The notes: generated by a model from the sequence alone, not told the origin. Numbered from the stretch's first letter, positions 36,989 through 46,380 are shown. The stretch: 46,380 nucleotides of DNA from Massilia sp. Root351 (GCF_001425045.1 NZ_LMDJ01000032.1:288230-334609); one strand, 5' to 3'. Translations and numbers: made by a program.

Positions 36989-37840
36989 TCAGATGGGCGG
37001 CAAAAATTCGGCGCCGCCGCCGATTAGTATGTGTTCGCCATCCAGTTCGGTGCGCAGCAAGCAGGGCTGGCCCAGGTGGGCGCCCTGGTGCAGGGTGATG
37101 GCGCGGCCCAGGTGTACCGTCAGCGCGCCGGCCGCCACGCCGGTGGCGCTGTCTTCCAGGGCCGGGTCCAGATGGTTGAAGTTGCGCCCTTCGAACGTGC
37201 CGTCGGCGCGCCGCGCCCAGGCGTAGCAACCGCTCACTCCGTGCTCCTTGCCCCAGGCCGCAATGCGCGCCAGGTCCGGGCGCAGCGACTGCAGGGCCGT
37301 CGTGCTGCTCATCTCCAGCAGGAGTTTGGGGCTGCCGACCGAGGCAATGGCCGGGGCCGATGCCAGCTTCAGCGGCACGCCCGGCGCCGCTTGGCCGAGC
37401 AGGGCGCCCGGCAACTCCGGTGCGATGGCCACGTCCGGAGCGCCCTGGCGCTGCAGGCGCACGAACACGCCGGTCGCGCGCCCGCTTGCCGCGCCCGGCG
37501 CGCCTTCGGACAAGCGCAGCAGTTGCCCGCGCAGGGCGGTGCGCACCGCCAGTGGCCTGCCGTGCTGGCGCAGCAGCACGCGCGCCGCCGCCAGCGTGGC
37601 ATGCAGGCACAGCGGGCTGCGCATGTGCGGGTAGAAATAGTCCAGCACATACTCGGCGTCATCGGCCGGCCCGGCCGCGTTTGCGTCGAGCGCATCGACG
37701 AACACGCACGCGCTGCGGTTCTGTGCGCGTGCAAACGCCTGCCGTTCGGCTACGCTGGACGCATCGCCCAGCACTACCAGCGCCGCGTTGCCCTCGCCGG
37801 GGCGGCTGCCGAAGCATTTCAGTTCGTAAACGGTACGCAT
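36989..37840 (-). CDS. PhzF-family isomerase-like protein, atypical active site
   Basis: A 283-residue protein of the PhzF/diaminopimelate-epimerase-like fold. Family blocks are GNAALVVLGDA, FYPHMRSPLCLHATLAAARVLL (usual GHATLAAA) and LEDSATGVAAGALTVHLG (usual DPATGSAAGAL). The conserved Glu of the NxSET motif, which serves as the acid/base in PhzF, is replaced: here it reads QNRSACVF, with Ala44 in its place. It may be inactive, have another chemistry, or bind rather than convert a ligand. It is divergent from dnaE2 across about 100 bp that hold a LexA box. Confidence 0.82.
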   Translation of the reverse strand: MRTVYELKCFGSRPGEGNAALVVLGDASSVAERQAFARAQNRSACVFVDALDANAAGPADDAEYVLDYFYPHMRSPLCLHATLAAARVLLRQHGRPLAVRTALRGQLLRLSEGAPGAASGRATGVFVRLQRQGAPDVAIAPELPGALLGQAAPGVPLKLASAPAIASVGSPKLLLEMSSTTALQSLRPDLARIAAWGKEHGVSGCYAWARRADGTFEGRNFNHLDPALEDSATGVAAGALTVHLGRAITLHQGAHLGQPCLLRTELDGEHILIGGGAEFLPPI

Positions 37841-37910
37841 GGGGTAGCCGGAAAGTTGCAGGGCCGGATAGCATAGCCGACCCTGTCCATGCCTGCACGA
37901 TGCGCGTACA

Positions 37911-37932
37911 ATACTGTGTTTATATACAGTAT
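37911..37932 (+). promoter_or_regulatory. LexA (SOS) box upstream of dnaE2
   Basis: CTGT-GTTTATAT-ACAG (37914-37929), flanked by symmetric ATA/TAT bases, matches the LexA consensus and the box before imuA. It lies 13 bp before the dnaE2 ATG at 37943. This rules out a start at 37889, which would place the operator inside the gene. Confidence 0.92.
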
Positions 37933-37942
37933 CATTTTAATC

Positions 37943-40900
37943 ATGCCGCCCCCTAATCCGTCGCCAGCCAGCAGCTTGCCAGCCTATGCGGAGTTGTTTT
38001 GCCTGACGAACTTTTCATTCTTGCAAGGCGCTTCCCATGCCGAGGAGCTGGTCGAGCGCGCCTTGCAGCTGGACTATGCCGCGCTGGCGATCACCGACGA
38101 GTGCTCGCTGGCGGGCGTGGTGCGGGCGCACGGGGCGGCCAGGCGGGCCATGCCGGAGGGCGAGCCGCCATTCCCGCTGCTGATCGGCAGCCATTTCCAT
38201 TTGAGCAAGGCCGATGGCGCGCCGGGCTTGTCGCTGCTGGCGCTGGCAAGCAACCGCGACGGCTACGGCAACCTGTCCGAGCTGATTACCCTCGCGCGCA
38301 TGCGGGAAGGCGTGGCCAAAGGCAGCTACAAACTCTACCTGGACGACATCGCCGCGCCGCCGCCGGCCCAGGCGCACCTGCAGGGCTTGCCCGACTGCCT
38401 GCTGATCCTGCTGCCGCGCTACCCGTCCGACCAGCCGGAGGACGTGGACACGCTGCACCTCCAGGCGGCCTGGATGGCGGCCCAGTTTCCCGGCCGCGCC
38501 TGGATCGGCCTGACTCTGCTGCAGCATGCCTTCGACGAGGCGCACCGCATGAGCATAGACGAGGTGGCCTGGCAGCATGGTTTGCCGGTCACCGCGGTGG
38601 GCAATGTGCGCATGCACGTGCGCTCGCGCAAGCCGCTGCTCGACACGCTGACGGCGGTGCGCGTGGGCCGCCCGGTGGGGGAGTGCGGCTACGAGCTGGC
38701 GCAGAACGCCGAGCAGCATCTGCGCTCGCGGCTGCGGCTGGCCAACCTGTATCCGCGCGCCGCGCTGGACGAGACCGTGCGCATTGCCGCGCAGTGCACC
38801 TTTTCCCTGAACGAACTGCGCTACGAATACCCGAACGAGCTGGTGCCTGATGGCCATACGCCGGCCAGCTACCTGCGCCAGGAAACCTATATCAGCGCGC
38901 AGAACCGCTACCCGCAAGGCATGCCGGAAGCGGTGCAAAAGCAGGTCGAGGACGAGCTGGAACTGATCGCCGAGCTGGGCTACGAGTTCTATTTCCTCAC
39001 CGTGTACGACATCGTGCGCCATGCCCGTGCGCTGGGCATCCTGTGCCAGGGGCGCGGCTCGGCCGCCAATTCTGCGGTGTGCTACTGCCTGGGGGTGACC
39101 GAGGTCGATCCCGCGCACAGCAAGCTGCTGATGGGGCGCTTCATTTCGCGCGAACGCGCCGAGCCGCCCGACATCGACGTGGACTTCGAGCACCAGCGGC
39201 GCGAGGAAGTGATCCAGTACATCTATGCCAAGTACGGCCGCCACCGCGCCGCGCTGGCCGCCACGGTGATCTGCTACCGGCCGAAAAGTGCGCTGCGCGA
39301 TGCCGGCAAAGCGCTGGGCGTGGACCTGGCCATCGTCGAGAAAGTGGCCAAGTCGCACCGCTGGTTCGACAGCAAGCAGGACTTGCTGGGGCGGCTGGGG
39401 GAAAGCGGGCTGGACCCGGCATCGAAGCTGGCGCACCAGTGGGCCACACTGGCCTACCAGTTCCTCGGCATGCCGCGCCACCTGTCGCAGCACGTGGGCG
39501 GTTTCGTCATCGCGCAGGACAAGCTGTCGCGCCTGGTGCCCATCGAAAACGCCAGCATGGAGGACCGCAGCGTGATCCAGTGGGACAAGGACGACCTGGA
39601 GGAACTGGGCCTGCTGAAGGTGGATGTGCTGGCGCTGGGCATGCTGTCCGCCTTGCGCCGTTCGCTGGACTTGATCGGCGAGCGGCGCGGCATGCTGTTC
39701 CGCCTGCAGGACATCCCGCGCGAAGACCCGCAGACCTACGACATGATGTGCGAGGCCGACACGGTCGGCGTGTTCCAGATCGAGTCGCGCGCGCAGATGA
39801 GCATGCTGCCGCGCCTGAAGCCGCGCAAGTTTTACGACCTGGTGGTGGAGGTGGCGCTGGTGCGGCCGGGGCCGATCCAGGGCGGCATGGTCCATCCCTA
39901 TCTGCAGCGCCGCATGGATCCTGGCCTGGTCGAATACCAGCCGCGCCTGAAGGAGGCGCTGGAGCGCACCTTGGGCGTGCCCATCTTCCAGGAGCAGGTG
40001 ATGCAGATTGCCATGATCGCCGCCGACTTCACGCCGGGCGAGGCCGACCAGCTGCGGCGCGCCATGGCGGCCTGGAAGCGCAAGGGCGACATCGAAAAAT
40101 ACCAGAAGAAGATCGTCGAAGGCATGGTGCACAATAAATACGACAAGGCGTTCGCCGAAGCCATCTGCCAGCAGATCCAGGGCTTCGGCGAATACGGCTT
40201 CCCCGAATCGCACGCGGCCAGTTTCGCGCTGCTGACCTATGCCAGTTCCTGGGTCAAGTGCCACGAACCGGCCGCCTTCCTGTGCGCCTTGCTCAACAGT
40301 CAGCCGCTGGGCTTTTACGGTCCGTCGCAGCTGGTGCAGGACGCCCGGCGCCACGGCGTGGTCGTGCGCCCGGTTGACGTCGCCGTCAGTTGCTGGGACT
40401 CGGCCCTGGAAGAGGCTGCCGGTGCGCGCGGCCAGCCGGCGGTGCGGCTGGGCTTTTCCGTGTTGCGCGGCATGCGCCCCGACAGCGCCGAGCGCATCGA
40501 GCAGGCCCGTGCCGTGCGCGCCTTTGCCGGCGTGGCCGACCTGGCCCGGCGCGCCGACCTGGACCGGCACGACCTGCAAGTGCTGGCCGGCGCCAATGCG
40601 CTCGAAGGCCTGGCCGGCAACCGGCGCCAGGCCTTGTGGGAAGCGGCCGGCGCCGTGCCCGACAAGGACTTGCTGCGGCCCACCGAGCCGGACGAGGAAA
40701 CCCCGCAGCTGCGCCCGCCCAGCGAAGGCGACGACATCGTCGGCGACTACCGCGCGCAGGGACTGACCCTGCGCCGCCACCCGCTGGCGCTGCTGCGCGC
40801 CACCTTGCTCGAGCACCGCTTCATGCCGGCATCCACGCTGAACACCTACCGCAACGGCCAGCTGGCGCGCGGCTGCGGCATCGTCACCGTGCGGCAGCGG

Positions 40901-41140
40901 CCAGGCACGGCCAAGGGCGTGCTGTTCATCACGATAGAGGACGAGACGGGCAATGTGAACGTGATCATCTGGCCGTCGCTGGTGGAGCAGCAGCGCAAGG
41001 AAGTGTTGGGCGCGCAATTGCTGGGTGTGTACGGCGTGTGGCAGCAGGAAGGTATCGTGCGCCACCTGGTGGCCAAGCGGCTGGTGGACATGAGCCACCT
41101 GCTGGGCAGCCTGCCCACCGTCAGCCGCGACTTCTGCTAG
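37943..41140 (+). CDS. dnaE2: Error-prone DNA polymerase DnaE2
   Basis: A 1065-residue C-family polymerase used in damage-induced mutagenesis with ImuA and ImuB. An N-terminal PHP domain (about 12-210) begins AYAELFCLTNFSFLQGASHAEELVERA. The catalytic Asp residues are in PPDIDVDFEHQRREEVIQYIYAKYGR (Asp410, Asp412). QHVGGFVIAQDKLSRLVPIENA and VRPGPIQGGMVHPYLQRRM are palm and finger blocks. A C-terminal OB-fold follows (RGCGIVTVRQRPGTAKGVLFITIEDETGNVNVIIW). It is shorter than replicative DnaE and lacks the tau-binding tail. The start at 37943 lies directly after the SOS box. It is 15 kb from imuA-imuB. Confidence 0.96.
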   Translation: MPPPNPSPASSLPAYAELFCLTNFSFLQGASHAEELVERALQLDYAALAITDECSLAGVVRAHGAARRAMPEGEPPFPLLIGSHFHLSKADGAPGLSLLALASNRDGYGNLSELITLARMREGVAKGSYKLYLDDIAAPPPAQAHLQGLPDCLLILLPRYPSDQPEDVDTLHLQAAWMAAQFPGRAWIGLTLLQHAFDEAHRMSIDEVAWQHGLPVTAVGNVRMHVRSRKPLLDTLTAVRVGRPVGECGYELAQNAEQHLRSRLRLANLYPRAALDETVRIAAQCTFSLNELRYEYPNELVPDGHTPASYLRQETYISAQNRYPQGMPEAVQKQVEDELELIAELGYEFYFLTVYDIVRHARALGILCQGRGSAANSAVCYCLGVTEVDPAHSKLLMGRFISRERAEPPDIDVDFEHQRREEVIQYIYAKYGRHRAALAATVICYRPKSALRDAGKALGVDLAIVEKVAKSHRWFDSKQDLLGRLGESGLDPASKLAHQWATLAYQFLGMPRHLSQHVGGFVIAQDKLSRLVPIENASMEDRSVIQWDKDDLEELGLLKVDVLALGMLSALRRSLDLIGERRGMLFRLQDIPREDPQTYDMMCEADTVGVFQIESRAQMSMLPRLKPRKFYDLVVEVALVRPGPIQGGMVHPYLQRRMDPGLVEYQPRLKEALERTLGVPIFQEQVMQIAMIAADFTPGEADQLRRAMAAWKRKGDIEKYQKKIVEGMVHNKYDKAFAEAICQQIQGFGEYGFPESHAASFALLTYASSWVKCHEPAAFLCALLNSQPLGFYGPSQLVQDARRHGVVVRPVDVAVSCWDSALEEAAGARGQPAVRLGFSVLRGMRPDSAERIEQARAVRAFAGVADLARRADLDRHDLQVLAGANALEGLAGNRRQALWEAAGAVPDKDLLRPTEPDEETPQLRPPSEGDDIVGDYRAQGLTLRRHPLALLRATLLEHRFMPASTLNTYRNGQLARGCGIVTVRQRPGTAKGVLFITIEDETGNVNVIIWPSLVEQQRKEVLGAQLLGVYGVWQQEGIVRHLVAKRLVDMSHLLGSLPTVSRDFC

Positions 41141-41149
41141 CCGCGCAGC

Positions 41150-41416
41150 CTAGCGCGGCGCGCCCACGTCCGCATCTTCGGCCAGCGCGTACTCGCCGCG
41201 TTCATACGCAGCCAGCGCCGCGCGCGCCTTGTACATGAATTCCTCCGGCACCAGGATGCGCGCGCCGCCGATGGCCGGCGCCCACAGCAGATTGGCCTGC
41301 ACCAGCTGGTCGTCGCACACCACGGCCGGCACGCCCGCCGCCACCAGGCAGCCACACACCAGGTGCGCCTCGGTCGGAATCAGGAACTGCGCAATGACGC
41401 TGTAGTCGTTCTGCAT
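41150..41416 (-). CDS. DUF2007-type small protein
   Basis: An 88-residue protein beginning MQNDYSVIAQFLIPTEAHLVCGCLVAAGVPAVVCDDQ and continuing QANLLWAPAIGGARILVPEEFMYKARAALAAYERGEY. This is the pattern of DUF2007 (putative signal-transducing, PII-like fold). AGGAGG lies 4 bp before the ATG at 41416. It is convergent with dnaE2 and divergent from the GNAT gene. Role unknown. Confidence 0.85.
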   Translation of the reverse strand: MQNDYSVIAQFLIPTEAHLVCGCLVAAGVPAVVCDDQLVQANLLWAPAIGGARILVPEEFMYKARAALAAYERGEYALAEDADVGAPR

Positions 41417-41474
41417 GCTTCCTCCTGGTCGCTGTGTGGATGCCTTCACTATACCGATTCTGGCACAATGCGGC

Positions 41475-41936
41475 ATGGAAAAAATGTTCATGCGAAAAGC
41501 GCTGCGGGAAGATGCGATAGCCATCAGCGCGCTGATTAACGGGCTGATGCCGTTCATGACCCTGGCGCCGGACGGCGCCGGCGCGGAGCAGTTCATGATG
41601 AGCATGTCGCAGGGCGCCATCGAACGCTATGTGATCGGCGAGCAATACCAGTACTGGACCGGCTGGCTGGACGGCGACCTGGCCGGCGTGGTGGCCCTGC
41701 GCCACGGCACGCACCTGTTCCATCTGTACGTGGCGCAGCGCTATCACGGCCGGGGCCTGGCGCGGCAACTGTGGGACACCGCGCGCGCGGCGGCGGCGGG
41801 GCAGCCCATGACGGTCAACGCGTCCATCTACGGCGTGCCGATGTACGAACACTTCGGCTTTGCCGCCACCGGCCCGCGCGTCGAGCAGCATGGCATCGCT
41901 TATGTGCCGATGCGGCTGGCGCCGCCGGCCACATGA
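41475..41936 (+). CDS. GNAT-family N-acetyltransferase
   Basis: A 153-residue acetyltransferase. FMRKALREDAIAISALINGLM is the first strand and helix; FHLYVAQRYHGRGLARQLWDTARAAA carries the acetyl-CoA pyrophosphate loop (RYHGRGLA, usual Q/RxxGxG/A); NASIYGVPMYEHFGFAATGPR is the last block. Starts at 41475, 41484 and 41490 are all possible. Substrate unknown. A GC-rich hairpin lies just after the stop. Confidence 0.9.
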   Translation: MEKMFMRKALREDAIAISALINGLMPFMTLAPDGAGAEQFMMSMSQGAIERYVIGEQYQYWTGWLDGDLAGVVALRHGTHLFHLYVAQRYHGRGLARQLWDTARAAAAGQPMTVNASIYGVPMYEHFGFAATGPRVEQHGIAYVPMRLAPPAT

Positions 41937-41939
41937 CAA

Positions 41940-41961
41940 CGCGCCCGGCAAGGCGGGCGCG
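41940..41961. terminator. Hairpin between convergent GNAT and PRC-barrel genes
   Basis: CGCGCCCG (41940-41947) and CGGGCGCG (41954-41961) form an 8-bp stem with a 6-nt loop. It could act on both strands. No T-run. Confidence 0.5.
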
Positions 41962-41987
41962 CAGGCGGGGGCGGCAGGGCAGCGCCG

Positions 41988-42389
41988 TTAGCGCGCGCTG
42001 GTGCCGTAGTAGCTGTGGATTTCGGTGGCCCAGGCCTGGTTGGCCATGTTGGGCCAGTGCTCGGTGTCGAAGCCGGGCGCGTTGTCGATGCGCTCCTTGT
42101 CGATGTTGAGCGTGAAGCGCTTGTTCACGGTGTCCAGCGTCAAGGCCTCCCAAGGCACGGCGAACAGCCGCTCGCCCAGCGAGAACACGCCGCCGCTCGA
42201 CATCACCGCGTAGGCGATTTTGCCGCTGCGCATGTCCAGCATGATCTCCTTGATCTCGCCCAGGTGTTCGTTCTTCAGGTTGTGCACATGGTCGCCGATC
42301 AGCGTATCGGCGCCCATCAGTTCAGGGCCGGGGCCCTTGTGGCCCCGGTCCACATACATGCCGTAGGCATCGCGTTCTTCGTAGCTCAT
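41988..42389 (-). CDS. PRC-barrel domain protein
   Basis: A 133-residue soluble protein. ELMGADTLIGDHVHNLKNEHLGEIKEIMLDMRSGKIAYAVMSSGGVFSLGERLFAVPWEAL is a PRC-barrel domain of the kind found in RimM and photosynthetic reaction centre H subunits; stand-alone forms are common stress-related proteins of unknown role. A C-terminal tail (FDTEHWPNMANQAWATEIHSYYGT) follows. GGGAGG precedes the ATG at 42389. Confidence 0.9.
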   Translation of the reverse strand: MSYEERDAYGMYVDRGHKGPGPELMGADTLIGDHVHNLKNEHLGEIKEIMLDMRSGKIAYAVMSSGGVFSLGERLFAVPWEALTLDTVNKRFTLNIDKERIDNAPGFDTEHWPNMANQAWATEIHSYYGTSAR

Positions 42390-42556
42390 TTTGACCTCCC
42401 GTTGAAAAAATACCATTGTCCGGCCGCGACCGGGCCGGCTCTGTACGCTGACCCACACTGAAAGCAATATTGCAGTTTTATTCAGGCGGGCCCGGCCGAT
42501 GGTAGCCATATCAGGGTATTTCCAGCCTTACTGATGAAGAAACGCGCAATTTGCGC

Positions 42557-42591
42557 TATAATTTCAATTTCCCGCACGTGCCGTTCGGCAC
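42557..42591 (+). promoter_or_regulatory. pyrG -10 element and leader hairpin
   Basis: A consensus TATAAT (42557-42562) lies 39 bp before the pyrG ATG. A hairpin GTGCCG-TT-CGGCAC (42578-42591) follows in the short leader. No clear Shine-Dalgarno sequence precedes the ATG. The pyrimidine run TTTCCC near the expected start site would allow nucleotide-sensitive initiation, but that is only a suggestion. Confidence 0.5.
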
Positions 42592-42600
42592 CGACCCGCA

Positions 42601-44277
42601 ATGACCAAATATGTCTTCGTCACCGGTGGCGTTGTGTCTTCCCTTGGTAAAGGGATAGCCGCCGCCTCCCTCGCCGCGATCCTTGAATCGCGCGGCCTCA
42701 AAGTCACCATGCTCAAGCTGGACCCTTACATCAACGTCGATCCCGGCACGATGAGCCCGATGCAGCACGGTGAAGTCTTTGTTACCGATGACGGCGCAGA
42801 GACCGACCTCGACCTCGGCCACTACGAGCGCTTCATCTCCACCCGCATGAAAAAGGTGAACAACTTCACCACCGGCCAGATCTACGAATCGGTGATCCGC
42901 AAGGAGCGCCGCGGCGAGTACCTGGGCAAGACCGTGCAGGTGATCCCGCATATCACCAATGAAATCCAGGACTACATCCGCCGCGGCGCGGAAGGCTACG
43001 ACGTGGCCCTGTGCGAAATCGGCGGCACCGTGGGCGATATCGAGTCGCTGCCCTTCCTGGAAGCGGCACGCCAGCTGAGCCTGCGCGCCGGCCGCAAGAA
43101 CACCGCCTTCGTGCACCTGACCCTGGTGCCCTATATCGCCTCGGCGGGCGAGCTGAAGACCAAGCCGACCCAGCACTCGGTGCAGAAACTGCGCGAAATC
43201 GGCATCTCGCCGAACGCGCTGCTGTGCCGCGCCGACCGCGCCATTCCGGAAGACGAACGCGCCAAGATCTCGCTGTTCTCGAACATCGAAGAACGCGGCG
43301 TGATCTCGGTGTGGGACGTGGACACCATCTACAAAGTGCCGCAAATGCTGCACGACCAAGGCCTGGACGCCATCATCTGCGAAGCGCTGGACCTGAACCC
43401 GGCCCCGGCCGACCTGTCCATGTGGAGCAAGCTGATCTACACGCTGGAGCATCCGAAATCGGAAGTGTCGATCGGCATGGTCGGCAAATACGTGGAGCTG
43501 ACCGAGTCGTACAAATCGCTCACCGAAGCGCTGCGCCACGCCGGCATCCACAACGAATCGAAGGTCAACATCGAGTACATCGACTCGGAAGAGATCGAGA
43601 CCACCGGCTGCGCCGAGCTGGCCAAGTACGACGCCATCCTGGTGCCGGGCGGCTTCGGCAAGCGCGGCGTGGAAGGCAAGATCATGGCGGCGCAGTTCGC
43701 CCGTGAAAACAAGATCCCCTACCTGGGCATCTGCCTGGGCATGCAAGTGGCGCTGATCGAGTACGCGCGCCACAAGGCCGGCCTGAGCAACGCCAACTCC
43801 ACCGAGTTCGAGCCGCAGACCGACCAGCCCGTGGTGGCCCTGATCGACGAGTGGCAAGGCCTGGACGGCAAGGTTGAAAAGCGCGACGAGAAGTCGGACC
43901 TGGGCGGCACCATGCGTCTGGGCGCGCAAGCCTGCGCCGTCAAGCCGGGCACGCTGGCATCGGAAATCTACGGCAGCGTGGTGACCGAGCGTCACCGCCA
44001 CCGCTACGAAGCCAACAACCACTACCTGGGCCGCGTGGAAGCTGCCGGCCTGGTGGTTGCCGCGCGTACCCCGACCGAAGACCTGTGCGAAATCATGGAG
44101 CTGCCGCGTACCGGCGAGAACGCGCACCCTTGGTATATGGGCGTGCAGTACCACCCTGAATTCAAATCGACCCCGCGCGACGGCCACCCGCTGTTTACGT
44201 CCTACATCAAGGCGGCGCTGGCGCAAAAAGCATCCAAGGGTCTGCATGCAGTCCAACTGGAAGGAGACGCAGCATGA
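42601..44277 (+). CDS. pyrG: CTP synthase
   Basis: Makes CTP from UTP, ATP and glutamine. The 558-residue protein has the N-terminal amidoligase domain (about 1-267): KYVFVTGGVVSSLGKGIAAASLA (P-loop), KLDPYINVDPGTMSP and HYERFISTRM. The C-terminal class I glutamine amidotransferase domain (about 300-545) has nucleophile Cys378 in GICLGMQ and the His-Glu pair in YHPEFKS. The stop overlaps the kdsA start (ATGA), so the genes are translationally coupled. The pyrG-kdsA-eno order is common in betaproteobacteria. Confidence 0.98.
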   Translation: MTKYVFVTGGVVSSLGKGIAAASLAAILESRGLKVTMLKLDPYINVDPGTMSPMQHGEVFVTDDGAETDLDLGHYERFISTRMKKVNNFTTGQIYESVIRKERRGEYLGKTVQVIPHITNEIQDYIRRGAEGYDVALCEIGGTVGDIESLPFLEAARQLSLRAGRKNTAFVHLTLVPYIASAGELKTKPTQHSVQKLREIGISPNALLCRADRAIPEDERAKISLFSNIEERGVISVWDVDTIYKVPQMLHDQGLDAIICEALDLNPAPADLSMWSKLIYTLEHPKSEVSIGMVGKYVELTESYKSLTEALRHAGIHNESKVNIEYIDSEEIETTGCAELAKYDAILVPGGFGKRGVEGKIMAAQFARENKIPYLGICLGMQVALIEYARHKAGLSNANSTEFEPQTDQPVVALIDEWQGLDGKVEKRDEKSDLGGTMRLGAQACAVKPGTLASEIYGSVVTERHRHRYEANNHYLGRVEAAGLVVAARTPTEDLCEIMELPRTGENAHPWYMGVQYHPEFKSTPRDGHPLFTSYIKAALAQKASKGLHAVQLEGDAA

Positions 44278-45128
44278 AACTGTGCGGATTTGACGTAGGC
44301 CTGGACCAGCCGTTCTTCCTGATCGCCGGCACCTGCGTGATCGAGTCGCGCCAGATGGCGTTCGACGTGGCCGGCGCGCTGAAGGAAATGACCACCGAGC
44401 TGGGCATTCCTTTCATCTACAAGTCGTCTTTCGACAAGGCGAACCGTTCGTCGGGCACCTCCTACCGCGGTCCGGGCATGGAAAAAGGCCTGGAGATCCT
44501 GGGCGACGTCAAGCGCGAGCTGGGCGTGCCGGTGCTGACCGACGTGCACACCATCGAGGAAATCGACGTGGTGTCGTCCGTGGTGGACGTGCTGCAAACC
44601 CCGGCCTTCCTGTGCCGCCAGACCGATTTCATCAACGCTTGCGCCGAGTCGGGCAAGCCGGTGAACATCAAGAAGGGCCAGTTCCTGGCGCCGGGCGACA
44701 TGAAGCATGTGATCGCCAAGGCGCGCGCCGCGGCGGCCGCCAAGAACCTGCCTGAAGACAACTTCATGGCCTGCGAACGCGGCGCCTCCTTCGGCTACAA
44801 CAACCTGGTGTCCGACATGCGCTCGCTGTCCATCATGCGCGAAACCGGCGCCCCGGTGGTGTTCGACGCCACCCACTCGGTGCAGCTGCCGGGCGGCAAC
44901 GGCACCTCCTCGGGCGGCATGCGCGAGATGGTGCCGGTGCTGTCGCGCGCGGCCGTGGCCGTGGGCGTGGCCGGCCTGTTCATGGAAACCCATCCGACGC
45001 CGGCCACCGCGCTGTCGGACGGCCCGAACGCGGTGCCGCTGGGCCGCATGAAGGAATTGCTGTCGGTGCTGATCGAACTGGACCGCGTGACCAAGAAAGC
45101 TGGCTTCCTGGAAACTAGTTTTAACTAA
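44274..45128 (+). CDS. kdsA: 3-deoxy-D-manno-octulosonate-8-phosphate synthase
   Basis: Condenses phosphoenolpyruvate with arabinose 5-phosphate to make KDO-8-phosphate for lipopolysaccharide core synthesis. The 284-residue protein shows FLIAGTCVIESRQMA, YKSSFDKANRSSGTSYRGPG, TDVHTIEEIDVV, KKGQFLAPGDMKHV, CERGASFGYNNLVSDMRS, VFDATHSVQLPGG and METHPTPATALSDGPN, all family blocks. It overlaps pyrG by 4 bp and is followed by a strong hairpin before eno. Confidence 0.98.
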   Translation: MKLCGFDVGLDQPFFLIAGTCVIESRQMAFDVAGALKEMTTELGIPFIYKSSFDKANRSSGTSYRGPGMEKGLEILGDVKRELGVPVLTDVHTIEEIDVVSSVVDVLQTPAFLCRQTDFINACAESGKPVNIKKGQFLAPGDMKHVIAKARAAAAAKNLPEDNFMACERGASFGYNNLVSDMRSLSIMRETGAPVVFDATHSVQLPGGNGTSSGGMREMVPVLSRAAVAVGVAGLFMETHPTPATALSDGPNAVPLGRMKELLSVLIELDRVTKKAGFLETSFN

Positions 45129-45151
45129 GCTCCAGAAGCATGACATACCGG

Positions 45152-45188
45152 GCGGGCCCGGCGTATAGAACACATACGCCGGGCCCGC
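45152..45188 (+). terminator. Strong hairpin between kdsA and eno
   Basis: A perfect 15-bp stem (GCGGGCCCGGCGTAT and its complement) with a 7-nt loop begins 24 bp after the kdsA stop. No T-run follows. It probably ends or reduces the pyrG-kdsA transcript and stabilises its 3' end. Confidence 0.65.
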
Positions 45189-45292
45189 TTCCACATCCGG
45201 CCGCCGTCTGTTACCCTTGCTGCAATTTTGCGCCGGGACCGGCAGGGCAGGCCGCGCAGGCAACAGTTTTTGCTTAAACTTTGGAGAATGAC

Positions 45293-46380
<1,088 letters not shown>

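Noticed and set aside
37889..37942. Upstream ATG for dnaE2
   Set aside because: It would put the LexA box inside the coding sequence. The PHP domain needs only the start at 37943.

Overview
The window is high-GC, densely packed chromosomal DNA of a betaproteobacterium. Gene content and protein flavour (an Entner-Doudoroff cluster, pyrG-kdsA-eno, a LexA-controlled imuA-imuB/dnaE2 system, a QseBC-type pair behind a Do protease, a PHB-depolymerase-type esterase) fit the Oxalobacteraceae (Massilia/Duganella/Janthinobacterium group). That placement is an inference from protein resemblance, not from a marker gene. No rRNA, tRNA, CRISPR array, insertion sequence or prophage was seen.

Layout. 1-7086 is a glucose catabolism block: pgi, an SMP-30-type lactonase and zwf on the minus strand face edd-eda on the plus strand. 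Four copies of a TGTAGTRAAWTT-type element, which look like HexR operators, lie upstream of zwf and between pgi and edd. The 3' end of zwf is followed by a tandem duplication rich in palindromes. 7285-9574 holds a small membrane protein and a minus-strand signalling operon (CheY-like regulator, CheC-type phosphatase, diguanylate cyclase). 9700-16971 carries housekeeping genes: rpiA, a lipoprotein, yggX, argA and hrpA. 17169-21795 is accessory in character: a lysine-rich esterase, an SPFH/RHH pair with a palindromic operator, a decayed small gene, a probable two-domain lysozyme inhibitor and a Na+/H+ antiporter.

21899-25205 opens with an SOS box and imuA-imuB, then an alpha/beta hydrolase and a hypothetical gene. 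25246-28178 has a second diguanylate cyclase and an M61 peptidase. 28274-28828 is an Hsp20 gene with a sigma-32-like promoter and a leader that folds as a ROSE-type RNA thermometer. 28992-32569 is degQ/P with a QseBC/PmrAB-type two-component system. 32635-33771 is an unusual fusion of a CoaD-like nucleotidyltransferase to an HD phosphohydrolase. A ParE-type toxin-antitoxin pair, a TonB-dependent receptor and a PhzF-like protein lacking the usual catalytic Glu follow. dnaE2 with its own SOS box begins at 37943. The window ends with DUF2007, GNAT and PRC-barrel genes, then pyrG-kdsA and a truncated eno.

How the parts work together. Pgi and Zwf feed 6-phosphogluconolactone to Edd/Eda; no classical pgl is present and the SMP-30 gene sits where a lactonase is needed. 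ImuA, ImuB and DnaE2 form a damage-induced mutagenesis set split between two loci 15 kb apart but tied by matching LexA boxes. Periplasmic quality control (DegQ/P) and its adjoining sensor-regulator pair appear to form one autoregulated operon. The least described items are the CoaD-HD fusion, the lactonase substitution, the CheY-CheC-diguanylate cyclase operon and the SPFH-RHH operator.
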